64,000 nt of DNA from Corella eumyota (lineage: Eukaryota; Chordata; Ascidiacea; Phlebobranchia; Corellidae): the NCBI GenBank assembly GCA_963082875.1, contig OY720101.1, forward strand, positions 12,981,671 to 13,045,670. The letters run 5' to 3'. Numbering within the stretch: position 1 is the first letter of the stretch; each line of letters begins with the position of its first letter. The notes under the pieces are model-generated. The model made no database searches. It saw only the letters and a program-made list of their open reading frames with translations, and was not told the origin of the DNA. Shown in pieces: positions 13,671-25,177 of the stretch. The translations under genes were made by a program, and so were the position numbers.

Positions 13671-14019
13671 TGTAAGTTAAAGTGTAAAAAATGAATAGAT
13701 GAGAGGGTGTCGAGGTGTACAGCCTGATGAACGGTTGTGTTTGGTTGCTTTATAGTGTTGGTTCTCGTTTTGTTAATACATATGTTATATACTGAACTTA
13801 GTGCGAGATTTGAAGTTTACGAAATAGGTAAACGTAGAGATGGCAGCGAGACTAATTAACGTTACAATACAGTGAACTCACAAAACTAAAACTTTAAAAC
13901 AGTCAAAGCAAACTGATGATAACACGTTAAAGGCAAAATTTGTTTGTTTTTAGATTAAATTCTAAAAAAAGTCTGTAGTCAATTAGGCGTTGGTTTTATT
14001 TTAAGATAAAGAAACGAGT

Positions 14020-14090
14020 ATCTCTCTTAGGTGGCGTTAGGCTTGGTTATAACAAGGATTTAGATTCGATTCCGGCTAACGACTTAAAAA
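14020..14090 (+). pseudogene. Weak tRNA-like fragment
   Basis: GGCGTTAGGCTTGGTTATAAC is followed by the B-box-like TTCGATTCC and an AT run. Only the two internal promoter boxes are suggestive; no cloverleaf can be closed by eye. It is probably a decayed tRNA-derived element, like its neighbours at 13.3 and 15.0 kb. Confidence 0.25.
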
Positions 14091-14204
14091 AATTTTTTTT
14101 ATTAAAATTTAATTTTAAAATAAGTAGAATATTCCAATCACAAAATATGACGTAATTATTTGTTTTAACATATTTGTTAGTTTTAAAGTAAGTACGCAAC
14201 TCTT

Positions 14205-14822
14205 GCAACTCTAAAAAAAAATTTTTTTAAATTTTTTGTAATTCGTTTTTTTTTTACCGCAAGATGATGCACAAGAGTCGTTTCTGTTCATGTTTTATTT
14301 TTTAATAAAAATGTAATTTTTAAAAGGTTTGGACCCTTTCAAAAACGTTTAGATGACTTATAATAGACTGCAAGTGCCTTTTTTGCATAAAAATGGACAA
14401 ACTTTTTTTTTGATTTTCGGTCAAATTTAGCAAAAACACCAAGGCTATATAATATACCCTTGTAGAAAATGCCAAAAATCGCTGTTTTGGGAGGAAAAAA
14501 TATATCGCCGAAATTCGTTAAAAAAATAATTTTTAAGATGCTTAGGTGACTTACAATAGATTGAAAGGTTTTTTTTTTGCTAAAAAAAGTGTCAAATTTT
14601 TTTTTTAATTTTTTGTAATTCGTTTTTTTACCGCAAGATGATGCACAAGAGTCGTTTTTTCATATTTAATTTTTAAATAAAAACGTGATTTTTAAATAAT
14701 TTAGGCCACTTTAAAAACGTTTAAATGACTTATAATAGACTGCAAGAGTCCATTTTGCAAAAAAAAAAATTTTTTTTTTGATTTTCGGTCAAATTTAGCA
14801 AAAACACCAAGGCTATACTTAA
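14205..14822 (+). repeat. Three-unit tandem repeat, about 185 bp per unit
   Basis: AACGTTTAGATGACTTATAA at 14344 recurs, diverged, at about 14535 and again at about 14713. A second marker, GTAATTCG with a T run then ACCGCAAGATGATGCAC, appears at about 14239 and 14616, and GATTTTCGGTCAAATTTAGC closes units one and three. The middle copy is the most diverged. No coding potential and no known family recognised. Confidence 0.8.
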
Positions 14823-15029
14823 ATCTAGGTATCAATAATCCAAATTTTATTACTTTACCTGATTTAGTTGAAGACAATCAATCCTTCGTGCATTTTACCC
14901 AAAAGTTTAAAAGAACTGATTAAAAGCAAACAATTAGATTAAGGCATAAATCAAACACTACGTAAATTAAACAGCTGATTTTTCAAAACAAAATCACGTG
15001 ATCTAAAATTTGTAAACATACTTGCGAAA

Positions 15030-15070
15030 TGTAATCTTAAATCCCGGGTTCGAATCCCACTTGGCGCAAT
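15030..15070 (+). pseudogene. Orphan tRNA 3' half (B-box plus oligo-T)
   Basis: CCCGGGTTCGAATCCCACTT is a perfect T-arm/B-box and is followed by TGGCGCAATTTTT, which would be an acceptor strand and a Pol III stop. No matching A-box or 5' half is present upstream. A truncated tRNA or SINE head is the simplest reading. Confidence 0.45.
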
Positions 15071-15580
15071 TTTTAAAAACTATATTTTGTGAATATATAT
15101 ATGACCGTACAATGTATAAACCACTTGTTACAATACAAAAAACAACATATTTGCTTTTTTTAAGTTTTAATTTAATACACAAGCAATAATAAGTAATTAA
15201 ATACATAAAACAGTTTTGCAAAATATTTTTGACCTTTAAATTTTTAGTTTAACATATGTTTTACATTTATTTTCATATTGAGTGCAATTTTTACATTTAA
15301 AGGAATAAAACGTGTGCTAACTTAACATTTAAACATTGGTCAAAATGATGTATTATTAGTTTTCTTTTAGGGTGAATAAAACAATTTAAAATTGGTTCTA
15401 AAAAAGTTATCAAGCGAAAATGATATTGGCAAGAAGTAAATATTGTTTATAAAATATAAAAAAAAATCATTTTAAGAACATTTATTTCATAATATTGCAA
15501 ATTATATAAAAATATGAAAAAAACAGTTATTAATATAAGTAACGTTATAGTAATTATGACGTCATATCTTTCATTTTTGT
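15071..15580. other. Spacer downstream of the SLC26 gene
   Basis: AT-rich sequence following the stop of the minus-strand SLC26 gene; it probably contains that gene's 3' UTR. No further feature recognised. Confidence 0.4.
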
Positions 15581-18500
15581 CTAAAACGTCGTTGTTTCGC
15601 TTCTGTTGTCGTCTTGGTTGGTCACGTGGTTACGCCACCATGTGACCGCATCGTGCGTCGTCAGAAAAATGACGTCATCGCCAAATTTTTTGTGAAATTC
15701 GCCGAGTTGTAAAATATGTTGAATGTCGTCTGAGATTTTAAATTAAAAAAATATTATTTTCTTAAAATGTAAGAAAATATTACTAAAAAAATTATTATAA
15801 ATTAAACCTCACCTGATACTGCAGCTAGCAATAATTTAATTTCAATATTTTTGTACTCTTGAAAAATCTAAAAAAAAAATTTTAAAGTAAAAATATTTTA
15901 ATTTAAAATTCAACTATAACACACAAAAAACGGCAGCGTGGTGTAGTGGTACACTTGGATACACTACATGAGGTTCTTGGTTCGATCCCAACTGCTGTTA
16001 TACCGTAGTGCACGTGAATATGGCGCTATAAACAATACAAACTTTTGCTGAACTAGCACTTATTTCTAATTATCAGGCAATTATATTCAATAATATCCTA
16101 AACTGCCGTAAGCAACTTGAAACTGGGTCGGGTAACTAATGTTACTCTTAACATTGTAAAGTCAACCTTCCCACATCAAGAAATGATCATTAAAAAATAA
16201 AATTAGCTACTTAATATTTTTGAAAATTTAAATAAAAATCAATTTACCTTAGTAATATATTTTAGTCCAACCGAGTCCATAAAACTCACAAGACCACAAT
16301 TAATTATCACACATTTAACATTAGGCCTGCATGAATCAGTGTGAATATTAATTTTGGTGAGCGTAGTCATATCCATTTCTAAAAAAATTCAAAAAAATGT
16401 TTTTTTTTATTATATTAAATAACATTTTATTTACATTTTTATTATTAAAACAAAAAATGTATTTTTATTCACCTGAATAATGAATATTTTCAATAGTTAT
16501 AGTGGAGTTACTATTTTTTGGATTAATTTCTGTTTCGTTTAATTCCCTTTCAGTCTTTTTCTAGTAACAAAAAAAAATTAATCATTAAAAATTAATAAAA
16601 AATTTTTAATTTTGTAAAAAGTTTCAGAAAAAAATTTACTTTAATTTTTTCCAATTTTTCTTTTTCTGTTTTTAATCTTGCAGACTCTAACGCAGGATCG
16701 ATGCCACTTGATTTTACGACAGCTTTTCTAAACCGATCTTTATTTACATAATGCAGTGGACCTTTGAATGCCATCACTACAAAATCATCAACGTTACTCT
16801 AAAAACAAAGCATAAATTTTTTTAAAATATTTACAATCCATTTAAAATGTCCAAATATACATAACAATCGTTCTAAAATGTAGGCGTTATATTATTCATT
16901 TAAAAAAATCAATAGCCTAAACATAAAGTATCTTTTGTTTCCCCCAACCCAGTCTCAAGTTTACAGTTCAGGATAATATTAAATATAATTGTCTGATAAT
17001 TAATCTGGTAATTGGTTTTTGGGAAAACAGGAGTTCACACAAGGATTCTACAGCATGAAGGCAGTAGGTATTAAACCTAGGACCTCATGTAGAAAGCTTA
17101 GTGTGCGAACCACTACAGCAAACTGCTGATCGAGAATTAAAACAATATTTTATTTACCTCTTGATGTTCGTTGTTACATCTTCTGTAAATTTCAGTTTGT
17201 TTGACTTGACATAAAGTTTCAGATTTAACAAATTGGGTTCGAAAGACGACGCACAAAAGTGAGAATGCAACGCCAGCAACCAAACCAAAAACCTTCAAAA
17301 ACAAAAAATTAATAAAAAACTTTAAGATAAAAAAAAATTATTTTTGTTAATTTTAATATAATATTTTTTAAAATTTGGGCACATATTTCCGAACAAATGT
17401 ATAGTAAAAAAATATTTGATAAACCGTTAATCTTATTTGCCACAAATCAGTTACAACACTTGTTTATGTATAAACCAAGGTAGCAACAACCTATTAGTAA
17501 CTAAAAACTGTCACAAAATGTAACTTACGACATCCAAAAATATTGTGCACAGACATGAAACGATCCAAACTGCTGCATCTAATTTGCTGGTTTTCCAATA
17601 TGGTTTTAAATCTTTAGCTTTTTTCAACATTCCTTTAATTGCTACAGCAATTATAGCTGCCAGACAGGCCTAAAACAAGACAAAAATTTCAATATAACTA
17701 ATCAATAAAAATTTATCTTTTTTTTATTGCTTTTTTTTTTATATAAAGTAATCAAGAAAAATTTTTCTTTTTTTTCGAGATAATTGCATTTTATAAATGT
17801 TCGCTGTAAAAATGGTTAAATTTTAATGGTCTTACCCTTGGAATGGTTCGAAATAATGGTCCAATAACCAGTAGAACCAGTAAAATAAGTGAAGCTGAAA
17901 TCCAACCCACCAATTGAGTTTTTCCACCACTATCTACCTATAAATAAAATTAAAATTTTTTAATTTAAAATTTTACAACATTCAATTTCTGATTTGAAAA
18001 ATTATGATAAACATAAAAAAAATTTAATTTTTTAACAAAATTTTTTATATAGATTTTTAAATTATTTCTTTATTATTTTTATACCTGTACACAACTTCTT
18101 GACATAGAAGGAAAAGAAGGAATGCAAAAGAAAAAGGAGGCCAGTAAATTACATGACCCATACGCAACCAACTCCTAAAATATAAAATATTCTATGTAAT
18201 AATATTAAAGTTAACTTAACACATAAAAGTTTTTTTTTTCTAAAACACATAGTCTTCAGTTTAATACCCTTGGCTTCTGCTGCTATGATTTACAAAAATA
18301 AATAAGATACCACTTAAATTGGTTGATTTCATACTTTAGTGCCCTTGAGTAAGGCGCTATAAACAGTATAAACTCCTGCTGAGCCAGCACTTAATCAGCA
18401 GTTAAATTATCAAGCAATTATAATCTATAATATCCCAAACTGCCAAAGGCAACTAGAGACAGGGTCAGAGTAGTTGATGTTATTCTATGTTTAGGTCATA

Positions 18501-21500
18501 AAGTCAACCTTTCCACATCGAGGATAAATTAAAATATATAATAAAAATAATTAAATTACCTGATTAGGTCTGATAGAGTACCCGAAATTATTTCCAAATA
18601 TTTTTGCAATAGAAACCGCAACAGAATACCCCACAATCGCTATTGGGATCGCAAACCCCACAACAGAAGGGAGTTTTTCAAGTGGGGGTGGGGCAGGGAC
18701 TGGTAGTCTTTAAAAAATAAGTAAATATAAATATATATTTAATGTATAGATAATTTTGTCAATCAGAATTGTAATTGTCGTAATTTAGTTGCAGCTCTCA
18801 ACTAATATTTGCCTGCAACTATAAATTGAATATAACTTTATATCGTCCACAACGCTCTATTATAAACATTGTAAAAAAATGCAAAAAAGGGTATATAATT
18901 TAAAAAAATAATTTAAATTTTTTAACAAAAAGAAATTGTTTATTACCCGCTTGGTATATTTCCAACTATAGAAACATCGTAAAGTCCCGCTAAATCAGCC
19001 CCATACGAAACCCCAGTACCCACTATTACCTATTTAGAAAAAAAAAAATTTTTTGCTTAAAAATTAAAAAAAAAGTAAAAGTATTTAAATAACTTTCTCA
19101 AAAATAGTTTTATTTAAAGTAAAAATCTTTATCCTCGATGTGGGAAGGTCAAATGCGCGACTTAAACATAAAGTAACATCAGTTACTCCAACCCAGTCTT
19201 GAGTTGCCTGTGGCAGTTTAGGATATTATAGGTTATAGTTGCCAGATAATTATACTACTGATTAAGTGCTGGCTCAGCAGGAGTTCATACCGTTTATGGC
19301 GCCTTACTCAAGAATGCTACAGCATGAGATCAGTGGGGATTGAACCCACGACTTCATGTGTAGTGTAGCAAGTGTTCTTACCACTATACCATGCTGCCTG
19401 TAATTATTAAAAATTTATTAAAAAATTTTATAAAAATGTTCAAAATTATGTACCACTATAATTTCTCCAGGTATTGGAATGCCAAGAGGTAATTTCTTTT
19501 TATATCTTTCATTTATTTCCTTAACAATCAGAAGAAACACAACACAAATTAGTGAAATAACCACAGTGGCTGATGTTTTTGTATGTCCTGCTTCATCTAA
19601 TGTTGTTAAAGCTATAATAATGTCACGAATTGCCTTGGAGAATATAAAAATGTAATTTTAAATAATTTTGTTTTAAATTAATAAGAAAAAATTTTATACT
19701 ATTTTCTTTTGTATATATCTTTATCCTCAATGTGGGAAGGTCAAATGCGCGACCTAAACATAGAGTAACATCAGTTACTCCGACCCAGTCTCAAGTTGCC
19801 TGTGGCAGTTTGGGATATTATCGATTATAATTGCCCGATAATTTATCTACTGATTAAGTGTTGGCTCGGCAAAAGTTCATACCATTTATATATTCTCAAC
19901 GGCATAAAAGCATTTTTTAAAACCGTATTATATAAAAAGATTAAAATTTTGCCTTACCAATATACGACAATATTATACTTAAAAAATTTATTAATTTTTT
20001 ACTCACATAAACAGCATTCAGGGGACCCGAATAACTTCCGATTTTAACTCCGAAAAGCCCCTTTAATTGGGACACGAACACATGAACTGCTGCCCCACAA
20101 GTAAACCCACTTATCATGGGGTCAGAAAGATAAATCACGATAGACCCCAGGTTTAAGAAACTGAGACATAACTGAAAAAAAATTTATATTTTAGTTTATC
20201 CTCAATGTGAAAAAGTCAATTTTACAACCTAAAAATAATATACCATTTTGTAACATCTGTCTAGTCTTAAATTGCACTAGTTTTAAATATTGTTAAGGTC
20301 TTATGTAGCAACAAATGGCACAAAAAAACAATACTAAAATAGTTTTCGTCAATTTAAACATCATAATTGATCACAACTTTTAATTTTTAGTGGAATGTAT
20401 GCCTTTTAATGCCAATTTCTAAGTAATTAACGCCAGATATTATTAGACCAAGACCCTTAAGGGAGCTCTATTATGGTCATCCGCAGGTTCAAACGGCTAG
20501 TACTGAAATAAATGCGGAAAACAGATAAGGGCGGAAATCGCAAAGGAAAATTAGGGTAAGGTTAGTAAGTTATAAAAATGTTCTCTTTTTTCAGATTTAT
20601 AAACCGGACGGACCACGTTAATAGAGTCAGTCAGATAACTAAAAGATTTAGTACGTAACACCTTATAAACAGTAATTAAACAGACTAAAAATATTCTAAA
20701 TATGCTTTTTTACTTACTAAGAAAATTCCAACAATAAAGTTCGCGGCGACTGAAATTTGAATTCGTTCTTCGTAAACAGCGTCCCAAGCTACTTGCTCCA
20801 TAGCGCCAGTAGTTGTTGAGTTAAAAACTGGGTCGGGGACTAAACCAGAAACCGCTGAACCAAGCATAAGACTGGTAATTGCAAATGCACCTAAAATTTG
20901 TGATATTTAATTGTTTAAATGACTTTAGATAAAAATAATTACCAAATTGTTTTTTTAATTGGCAACGAAGTGGTTACAGCTCTTGGCATCCAAACGTGAG
21001 GTAGTGGGTTCGATAACCACTGCTATCATACCGTAGCGTATAGTCAATAGTATGTAATATGCCTGTATTAATCGTATAAATATCTTTAAATGTCGTAACA
21101 ACTTTTACTTACCCATTGAAACGTGTCGAGAAGTGGCCAACAAAGTGAATAGTAGAACAGGAAAGAAAGCAGTATATAGACCGAATATCGGATGTTGGCC
21201 CGCCAATAACGCATAAGACATTCCTGTAAAAACAACCTTTTAATTAGCAAACATTTAAACAGTTTATATTACTTAGACAGTATGTGTAAAAACACAAGAT
21301 TTTTAAACAAAAGAAGATGTCTGATAATTATGTTCGGCCTTTAGCAAAAAATATTTTATTTTATACCAATATAATTTTTAGGCACTTTTAGTGAGCATTT
21401 CTTTTAATACATTACGCATACGGGTAACTTATTTATATACAAAGCATAAATAAATTACAAAATGACGCAGATTACCATATTTAGTTGCATTCTTAGAAAT

Positions 21501-22220
21501 CTATAAATAAATCTAAAACACCGTTTGTTAAAATGCGAACCAATTTATAACTTATTAAACCTTACAAACGTAAGTTTTTAAAAAAGTTAAAATAACAAAG
21601 CAAAACTTTATACATGGCCAATATTATAAGGTATTATACAGAAATATACGCTTATGATGTGGCTAAAAATCGACAAAAAATGTTGAATTAAACTGTCGAT
21701 GTCATTGGTTTAATCACTACTGCTTCCATTCTGTAGTACCTTTGTGTAAGGCGCTACAAACTATCTTTACTTGAATTAAAAACTAATTTGCAGTTAAAAT
21801 ATCGCATCAAAAGCATCAAAAAGTACCAAAACTGTCAAAGGCAACTAAGGACTAGGTCAGGTTAACTAATGCTACTGTCTGTTTAGGCTGTAAAGTTGGC
21901 CTTCTCACATTAAGGATAAATTTGTATAAAAAATTACCTTGTGGTATTTGCATTACGCCTACTGTTAGTCCACTAATTAAATCAGGTACCAGCCATTCTT
22001 TAACTGGATATTTCGGTAGCCAGGTTAGAATAGGAAAAATACTAAAGAAAAATCCTTTTGCTGTTTTTCCAGGGTCCTTTGCTTTTGAACTGAAGTAACT
22101 CTTGACCTTTTCTTTGACCTGAGGTAATGTGACGTCAGTTTTTCGGTCAGAAATGTTGTATTTTGTCTTAAAATCTTTTTGGTTGAAAACTGAACGTTGG
22201 ATTAATATCTCCGACGCCAT
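15581..22220 (-). CDS. SLC26 (SulP) family anion transporter, 16 exons, 730 aa
   Basis: Exons in transcript order: 22220-21938, 21223-21113, 20890-20718, 20171-20007, 19633-19454, 19029-18947, 18707-18560, 18174-18085, 17937-17836, 17669-17529, 17292-17158, 16798-16640, 16560-16473, 16378-16248, 15867-15813, 15729-15581. All have GT/AG ends and matching phases, giving 2193 nt. The family membrane domain is clear: [19 protein letters not shown] then [25 protein letters not shown], and [19 protein letters not shown]. The last keeps the Ser-Arg pair that lines the anion site in prestin. The C-terminal half is a STAS domain ([27 protein letters not shown]) split by a charged variable insert ([14 protein letters not shown]). 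Expected to exchange chloride, bicarbonate, sulfate or oxalate at the plasma membrane; the subtype cannot be set. It ends in Thr-Thr-Phe, a possible class I PDZ ligand. Introns hold at least eight SINE pieces. Confidence 0.95.
15931..16186 (+). mobile_element. SINE copy, full length
   Basis: Begins CGGCAGCGTGGTGTAGTGG (A-box) with B-box GGTTCGATCCC, then the core GTGCACGTGAATATGGCGC (diverged) and the tail AACTGGGTCGGGTAAC through CCCACATCAAG. Lies in an SLC26 intron, antisense to the gene. Confidence 0.85.
16913..17133 (-). mobile_element. SINE copy, diverged
   Basis: Reverse orientation: AACCCAGTCTCAAGTTTACAG near the left end, CAGGAGTTCA in the middle and head-derived CTCATGTAG with CCACTACAGC at the right. 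It has internal length changes. Intronic in the SLC26 gene and in the gene's sense orientation. Confidence 0.8.
18336..18530 (+). mobile_element. SINE copy, 5' truncated
   Basis: Starts at the core (AGTGCCCTTGAGTAAGGCGC) and runs through CTGCTGAGCCAGCACTTAAT to CCACATCGAGGATAAAT. The tRNA head is replaced by unrelated AT-rich sequence. SLC26 intron. Confidence 0.85.
19127..19400 (-). mobile_element. SINE copy, full length
   Basis: Runs from TTTATCCTCGATGTGGGAAG to the head complement CCACTATACCATGCTGCCTG. Core GCCTTACTCAAGAATGC and B-box complement GGGGATTGAACCC are intact. SLC26 intron. Confidence 0.88.
19720..19892 (-). mobile_element. SINE copy, tail half only
   Basis: Matches the SINE from TTATCCTCAATGTGGGAAGG to AAAAGTTCATACC and lacks the tRNA head. 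It lies under 350 bp from the full copy at 19.1-19.4 kb in the same orientation. Confidence 0.82.
20197..20300 (-). mobile_element. SINE tail remnant, old
   Basis: TTATCCTCAATGTG, then a decayed GTAACATC and CTAGTCTTAAATTGC, follow the order of the SINE tail. Heavily mutated, so an old insertion. SLC26 intron. Confidence 0.5.
20958..21042 (+). mobile_element. SINE head remnant
   Basis: GGCAACGAAGTGGTTACAG, AGTGGGTTCGATAACCACTG (B-box) and ATACCGTAGCG align with the SINE head and the start of the core. The tail is missing. SLC26 intron. Confidence 0.55.
21705..21922 (+). mobile_element. SINE copy, diverged, 5' truncated
   Basis: TGTAAGGCGCTACAAAC, ACTGTCAAAGGCAACTAAGG, AACTAATGCTACTGTCTG and CACATTAAGGATAAATTT follow SINE order. 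It ends 15 bp before the donor of SLC26 exon 1. Confidence 0.75.
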
Positions 22221-24199
22221 TTTTAAAAATTAAAATAATAAAAACTAAAAATAAATATAGGGTCCAAAAATTATAATCTAAAACCGCATTTAATCGAAAA
22301 ACCATTTCATATCAATAACCAATTTTTCTATGCTTTTCTGTCCTAGTCAAATCAAAATAAATTCAATTCTGGACATGTGATAGAAATGACATACGTCAAT
22401 TTGCTTCGACTAATTTAAGAATTTTATGAACTATTTTTGCACGTTTTCCGATAGGGACTATCTATTTAATAATAAGATGACGTATAGCTTAGTAATGGCA
22501 CGAATTTAATATTTTTCTTTGCAATTGAATCGCTATTTTAATACATTTAGTTTTCTTTGTTACATTGAATATATTTAAAATTTAAATTCGGTCTAACTAC
22601 ATAATTTTTCGAGCAAACTTTTAATATTTATCAAAAAAAAATACTCGTTTTTAAAATCCTATAAATAACTTACGCCTTAATTTTAGCAATTCTACCTTTA
22701 AAAAAACTTTATGAAATACAATTTTAAGACATGCTAGAAAAGCAACTGACATATAATGCAGTAAAAATCTTGTGATGCCTATTTATAAGGCACTGCACAA
22801 TTTCTTTGACTTTTGCAACACGTGCTCACCTTTAGGCCTATTTTTATATCGTGACTATGCAAAACAGACTTTAGGCAACTCACGTAGACAAAATATTTTG
22901 AAAAAAAATGTATATCTCATTTTATTAAAAAAAGAACTATGTTCAAATTAATTTAAATTAAGTCAATTGTTTTTTAGACCTTAATTGGGTTAAATAGTTT
23001 GTATGTGTTAATAGGCTAAACTATAGTAACATAAGATATAACCTGTTATTTAGTACCCAATCTTTAAACGCATCGTTACTTAAAAATTTAATTTTAAATT
23101 GGTTACATTTTTCACAATTCTTTAAATTAAATCATATTAATTTTACGGTTCTCAAACTTTCTCATATTTTTTGGGAGGTTTTCCTAAAATACGTAATTAC
23201 CTTTTTCAATTTTCGCAGCATTTTAACTTACTCTGTAGGGCTTTAAAATTTCGGAAAAAAAAGCTACCTATACAAGGTCACCTAAATTTAAATACCAAAA
23301 CTACAACCCTTAAACAGTCTAAACAATATGCACTCCTAGTAGAAACACTCTTATTTTGAACAATATACGTTCAGTATAAATACATTTTACTTTCTAATAC
23401 GATTTAACACATAGATATTTCTACAGTACTTGTTAAACTTATAATCCTAACTGGTTATTGTCTGATCTCGGTAATTCAGTACTTAACTGCCCGAAGGGCC
23501 TTTCGAGCACCCATTGCGCTACTAAATACGTCATAATAATGACCTATGACGTAACAATGGCCTCTAAAAACACAAACGAAAACAAAAGAAATTGCTGTCT
23601 GACTACGCAAACTAAAACTTTCAATATTTCTGACATTTTTCAACTATATATGACGTAATTTTTAGTGATTAGTGACGTAACTACCATCCTGGAACTGGAT
23701 ATTTCCTTCCTATAACTTATTAGAGGTGTACAAGAACAAAATTTTCGAATTTTTTGGGCCTTGTCGTAATTAATACTCCATACTACCGGTTTAACCTTTT
23801 TAATTTTGGGTAGATTTTTGTTTAAAAATTAGAATGCTTTTAAAACTTAAACTGTCCTTAATGCATGTGTTTTACATTTGTGCTATGACAATGTAACTTT
23901 TTATATGTTCTAAATCATCTTATTAACCCCTTTTTTCAATTTAAATAGATGGTTAAAAATGCTCTTTTTTAGCCTGCATGGATGTTTGTGTTCTGATGCT
24001 TTTTTATAAACAAATACCTGTACTTTTTGCAATTTCTAAGAGCTATGCTTTTAGCAAATTCTGATTCCTTGTTTATTATACTGTGGGCAGACTTAACTTT
24101 AACGTTTAATGCTTAATTTAAAAAACGCATGTTTTGTTTAGTTAGGCCTTCATAGCGTAATTTGACGACTTTAAATTTTTAGATAGTAATTTAGTTGTA
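22221..24199. other. Upstream region of SLC26, no gene recognised
   Basis: About 2 kb of AT-rich sequence between the SLC26 start codon and the first U5 gene. It should hold the SLC26 promoter. Several TGACGTAA/TACGTCA words (CRE-like) cluster at 23,529-23,680. The short ORFs here have no recognisable domain and no splice partners. Confidence 0.4.
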
Positions 24200-24324
24200 A
24201 GAAAAATCCCATTAGGATTTTTACGAAAAATTCGTAAGACTCATTGAAATGCTCCAACCCACGGAAATCTTTAGTAAAAGGCGAAAGATTTACACGATAT
24301 ATGAGTTGAAACCAGAGTAACGAT
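24200..24324 (-). ncRNA. U5 spliceosomal snRNA, copy 1
   Basis: On the minus strand the RNA begins near GTTACTCTGGTTTCAACTC. It contains loop I with flanks, TTTCGCCTTTTACTAAAG then ATTTCCGTG, identical to the invariant U5 loop that aligns exons at the splice site. An Sm-like site (CGAATTTTTCG) and a terminal hairpin of AAAATCC pairing with GGATTTT around TAAT follow. Length is about 125 nt, as expected for U5. The exact 5' end is uncertain by a few bases. There is no 3' poly-A tail or truncation, and copy 2 shares its upstream block, so it looks like a functional gene. Confidence 0.95.
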
Positions 24325-24359
24325 ATGAGAGAAATACTATTCACCCACTGGTGAATACA

Positions 24360-24384
24360 AAACTTCTATTTGTGGTGCGCGCGT
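24360..24384 (-). promoter_or_regulatory. Putative snRNA proximal sequence element, U5 copy 1
   Basis: AACTTCTATTTGTGGTGCGC plus GCG is repeated almost exactly upstream of the second U5 gene at the same distance (36-60 bp from the RNA start), while the bases between it and the RNA differ. Metazoan snRNA genes carry a PSE at about -45 to -65, bound by SNAPc. No TATA is obvious, consistent with a Pol II-type U5 promoter. Confidence 0.6.
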
Positions 24385-24993
24385 CTTTTTTCTCTGGCGT
24401 TTTTTTAATCGGTAAATACGACTCGGTAAAATGTGATTGTTATAACTACGCCGTCATATTCTTTAATACTGGCTTTAATTTCTCAATTACGTTTTTTGCA
24501 CCTTACCTGAATTTTCAATTTTTTATTCTAAAAAATTTTACTAACCCTTTTTTAAATTTAAATACCTCAAAAATGCACCAATATTTTTAACTGCGAATCT
24601 ACATAAATTGTTATGCTCTGGTGCGTTTTAAAATACTTAAAACTGTGTTAAATTTATAATTTTTTAAACGTGGTCTACTGAAATATAAGCAGCCTAAACT
24701 TGAACACTTATGATCAATTTAACAAAAATATATTTTGTTTATAAAGTTAGACCCTAAAAGAGTTTAAAATAATAAATTTTCTCGCTATATAAACTTTAAT
24801 TGTTTTGAAATATTTAAAACACAAATTTTCTTAAAAAATACTATATACGTCTAACATTAGTTTAGTTAACGCTTAAATGAAGAGTATGTAGTTTGATTTT
24901 AAAATTTAAAAAACGCAGCATTTTTGAAAGTCGCACTTATAAATGTACACAAAATACCTTCGGTCTGCTTGTTGATTAGACGATTAAATTATA
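24385..24993. other. Spacer between the two U5 genes
   Basis: AT-rich, non-coding. It contains the distal promoter side of U5 copy 1 (CGGTAAAA at about 24,425) and the 3' flank of copy 2. No separate feature recognised. Confidence 0.5.
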
Positions 24994-25118
24994 AGAAAAA
25001 TCCCATTAGGATTTTTACGAAAAATTCGTAAGACTCATTGAAATGCTCCAACCCACGGAAATCTTTAGTAAAAGGCGAAAGATTTACACGATATATGAGT
25101 TGAAACCAGAGTAACGAT
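24994..25118 (-). ncRNA. U5 spliceosomal snRNA, copy 2
   Basis: The RNA region matches copy 1 at a constant offset of 794 bp with no difference that I can see, including loop I, the Sm-like site and the terminal hairpin. The flanks are clearly diverged apart from the promoter block. This suggests either a fairly old tandem duplication with the RNA kept by selection or gene conversion. Confidence 0.95.
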
Positions 25119-25152
25119 AATGTAAAAAGCGATGCACCCCTCTCCCAATAAT

Positions 25153-25177
25153 AAACTCCTATTTGTGGTGCGCGCGA
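25153..25177 (-). promoter_or_regulatory. Putative snRNA proximal sequence element, U5 copy 2
   Basis: AAACTCCTATTTGTGGTGCG plus CGCG differs from the copy-1 block by about one base and sits 35-59 bp from the RNA start. Further out, ATCG and ACGGTAAAAC words are also shared with copy 1 in order. Confidence 0.6.
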
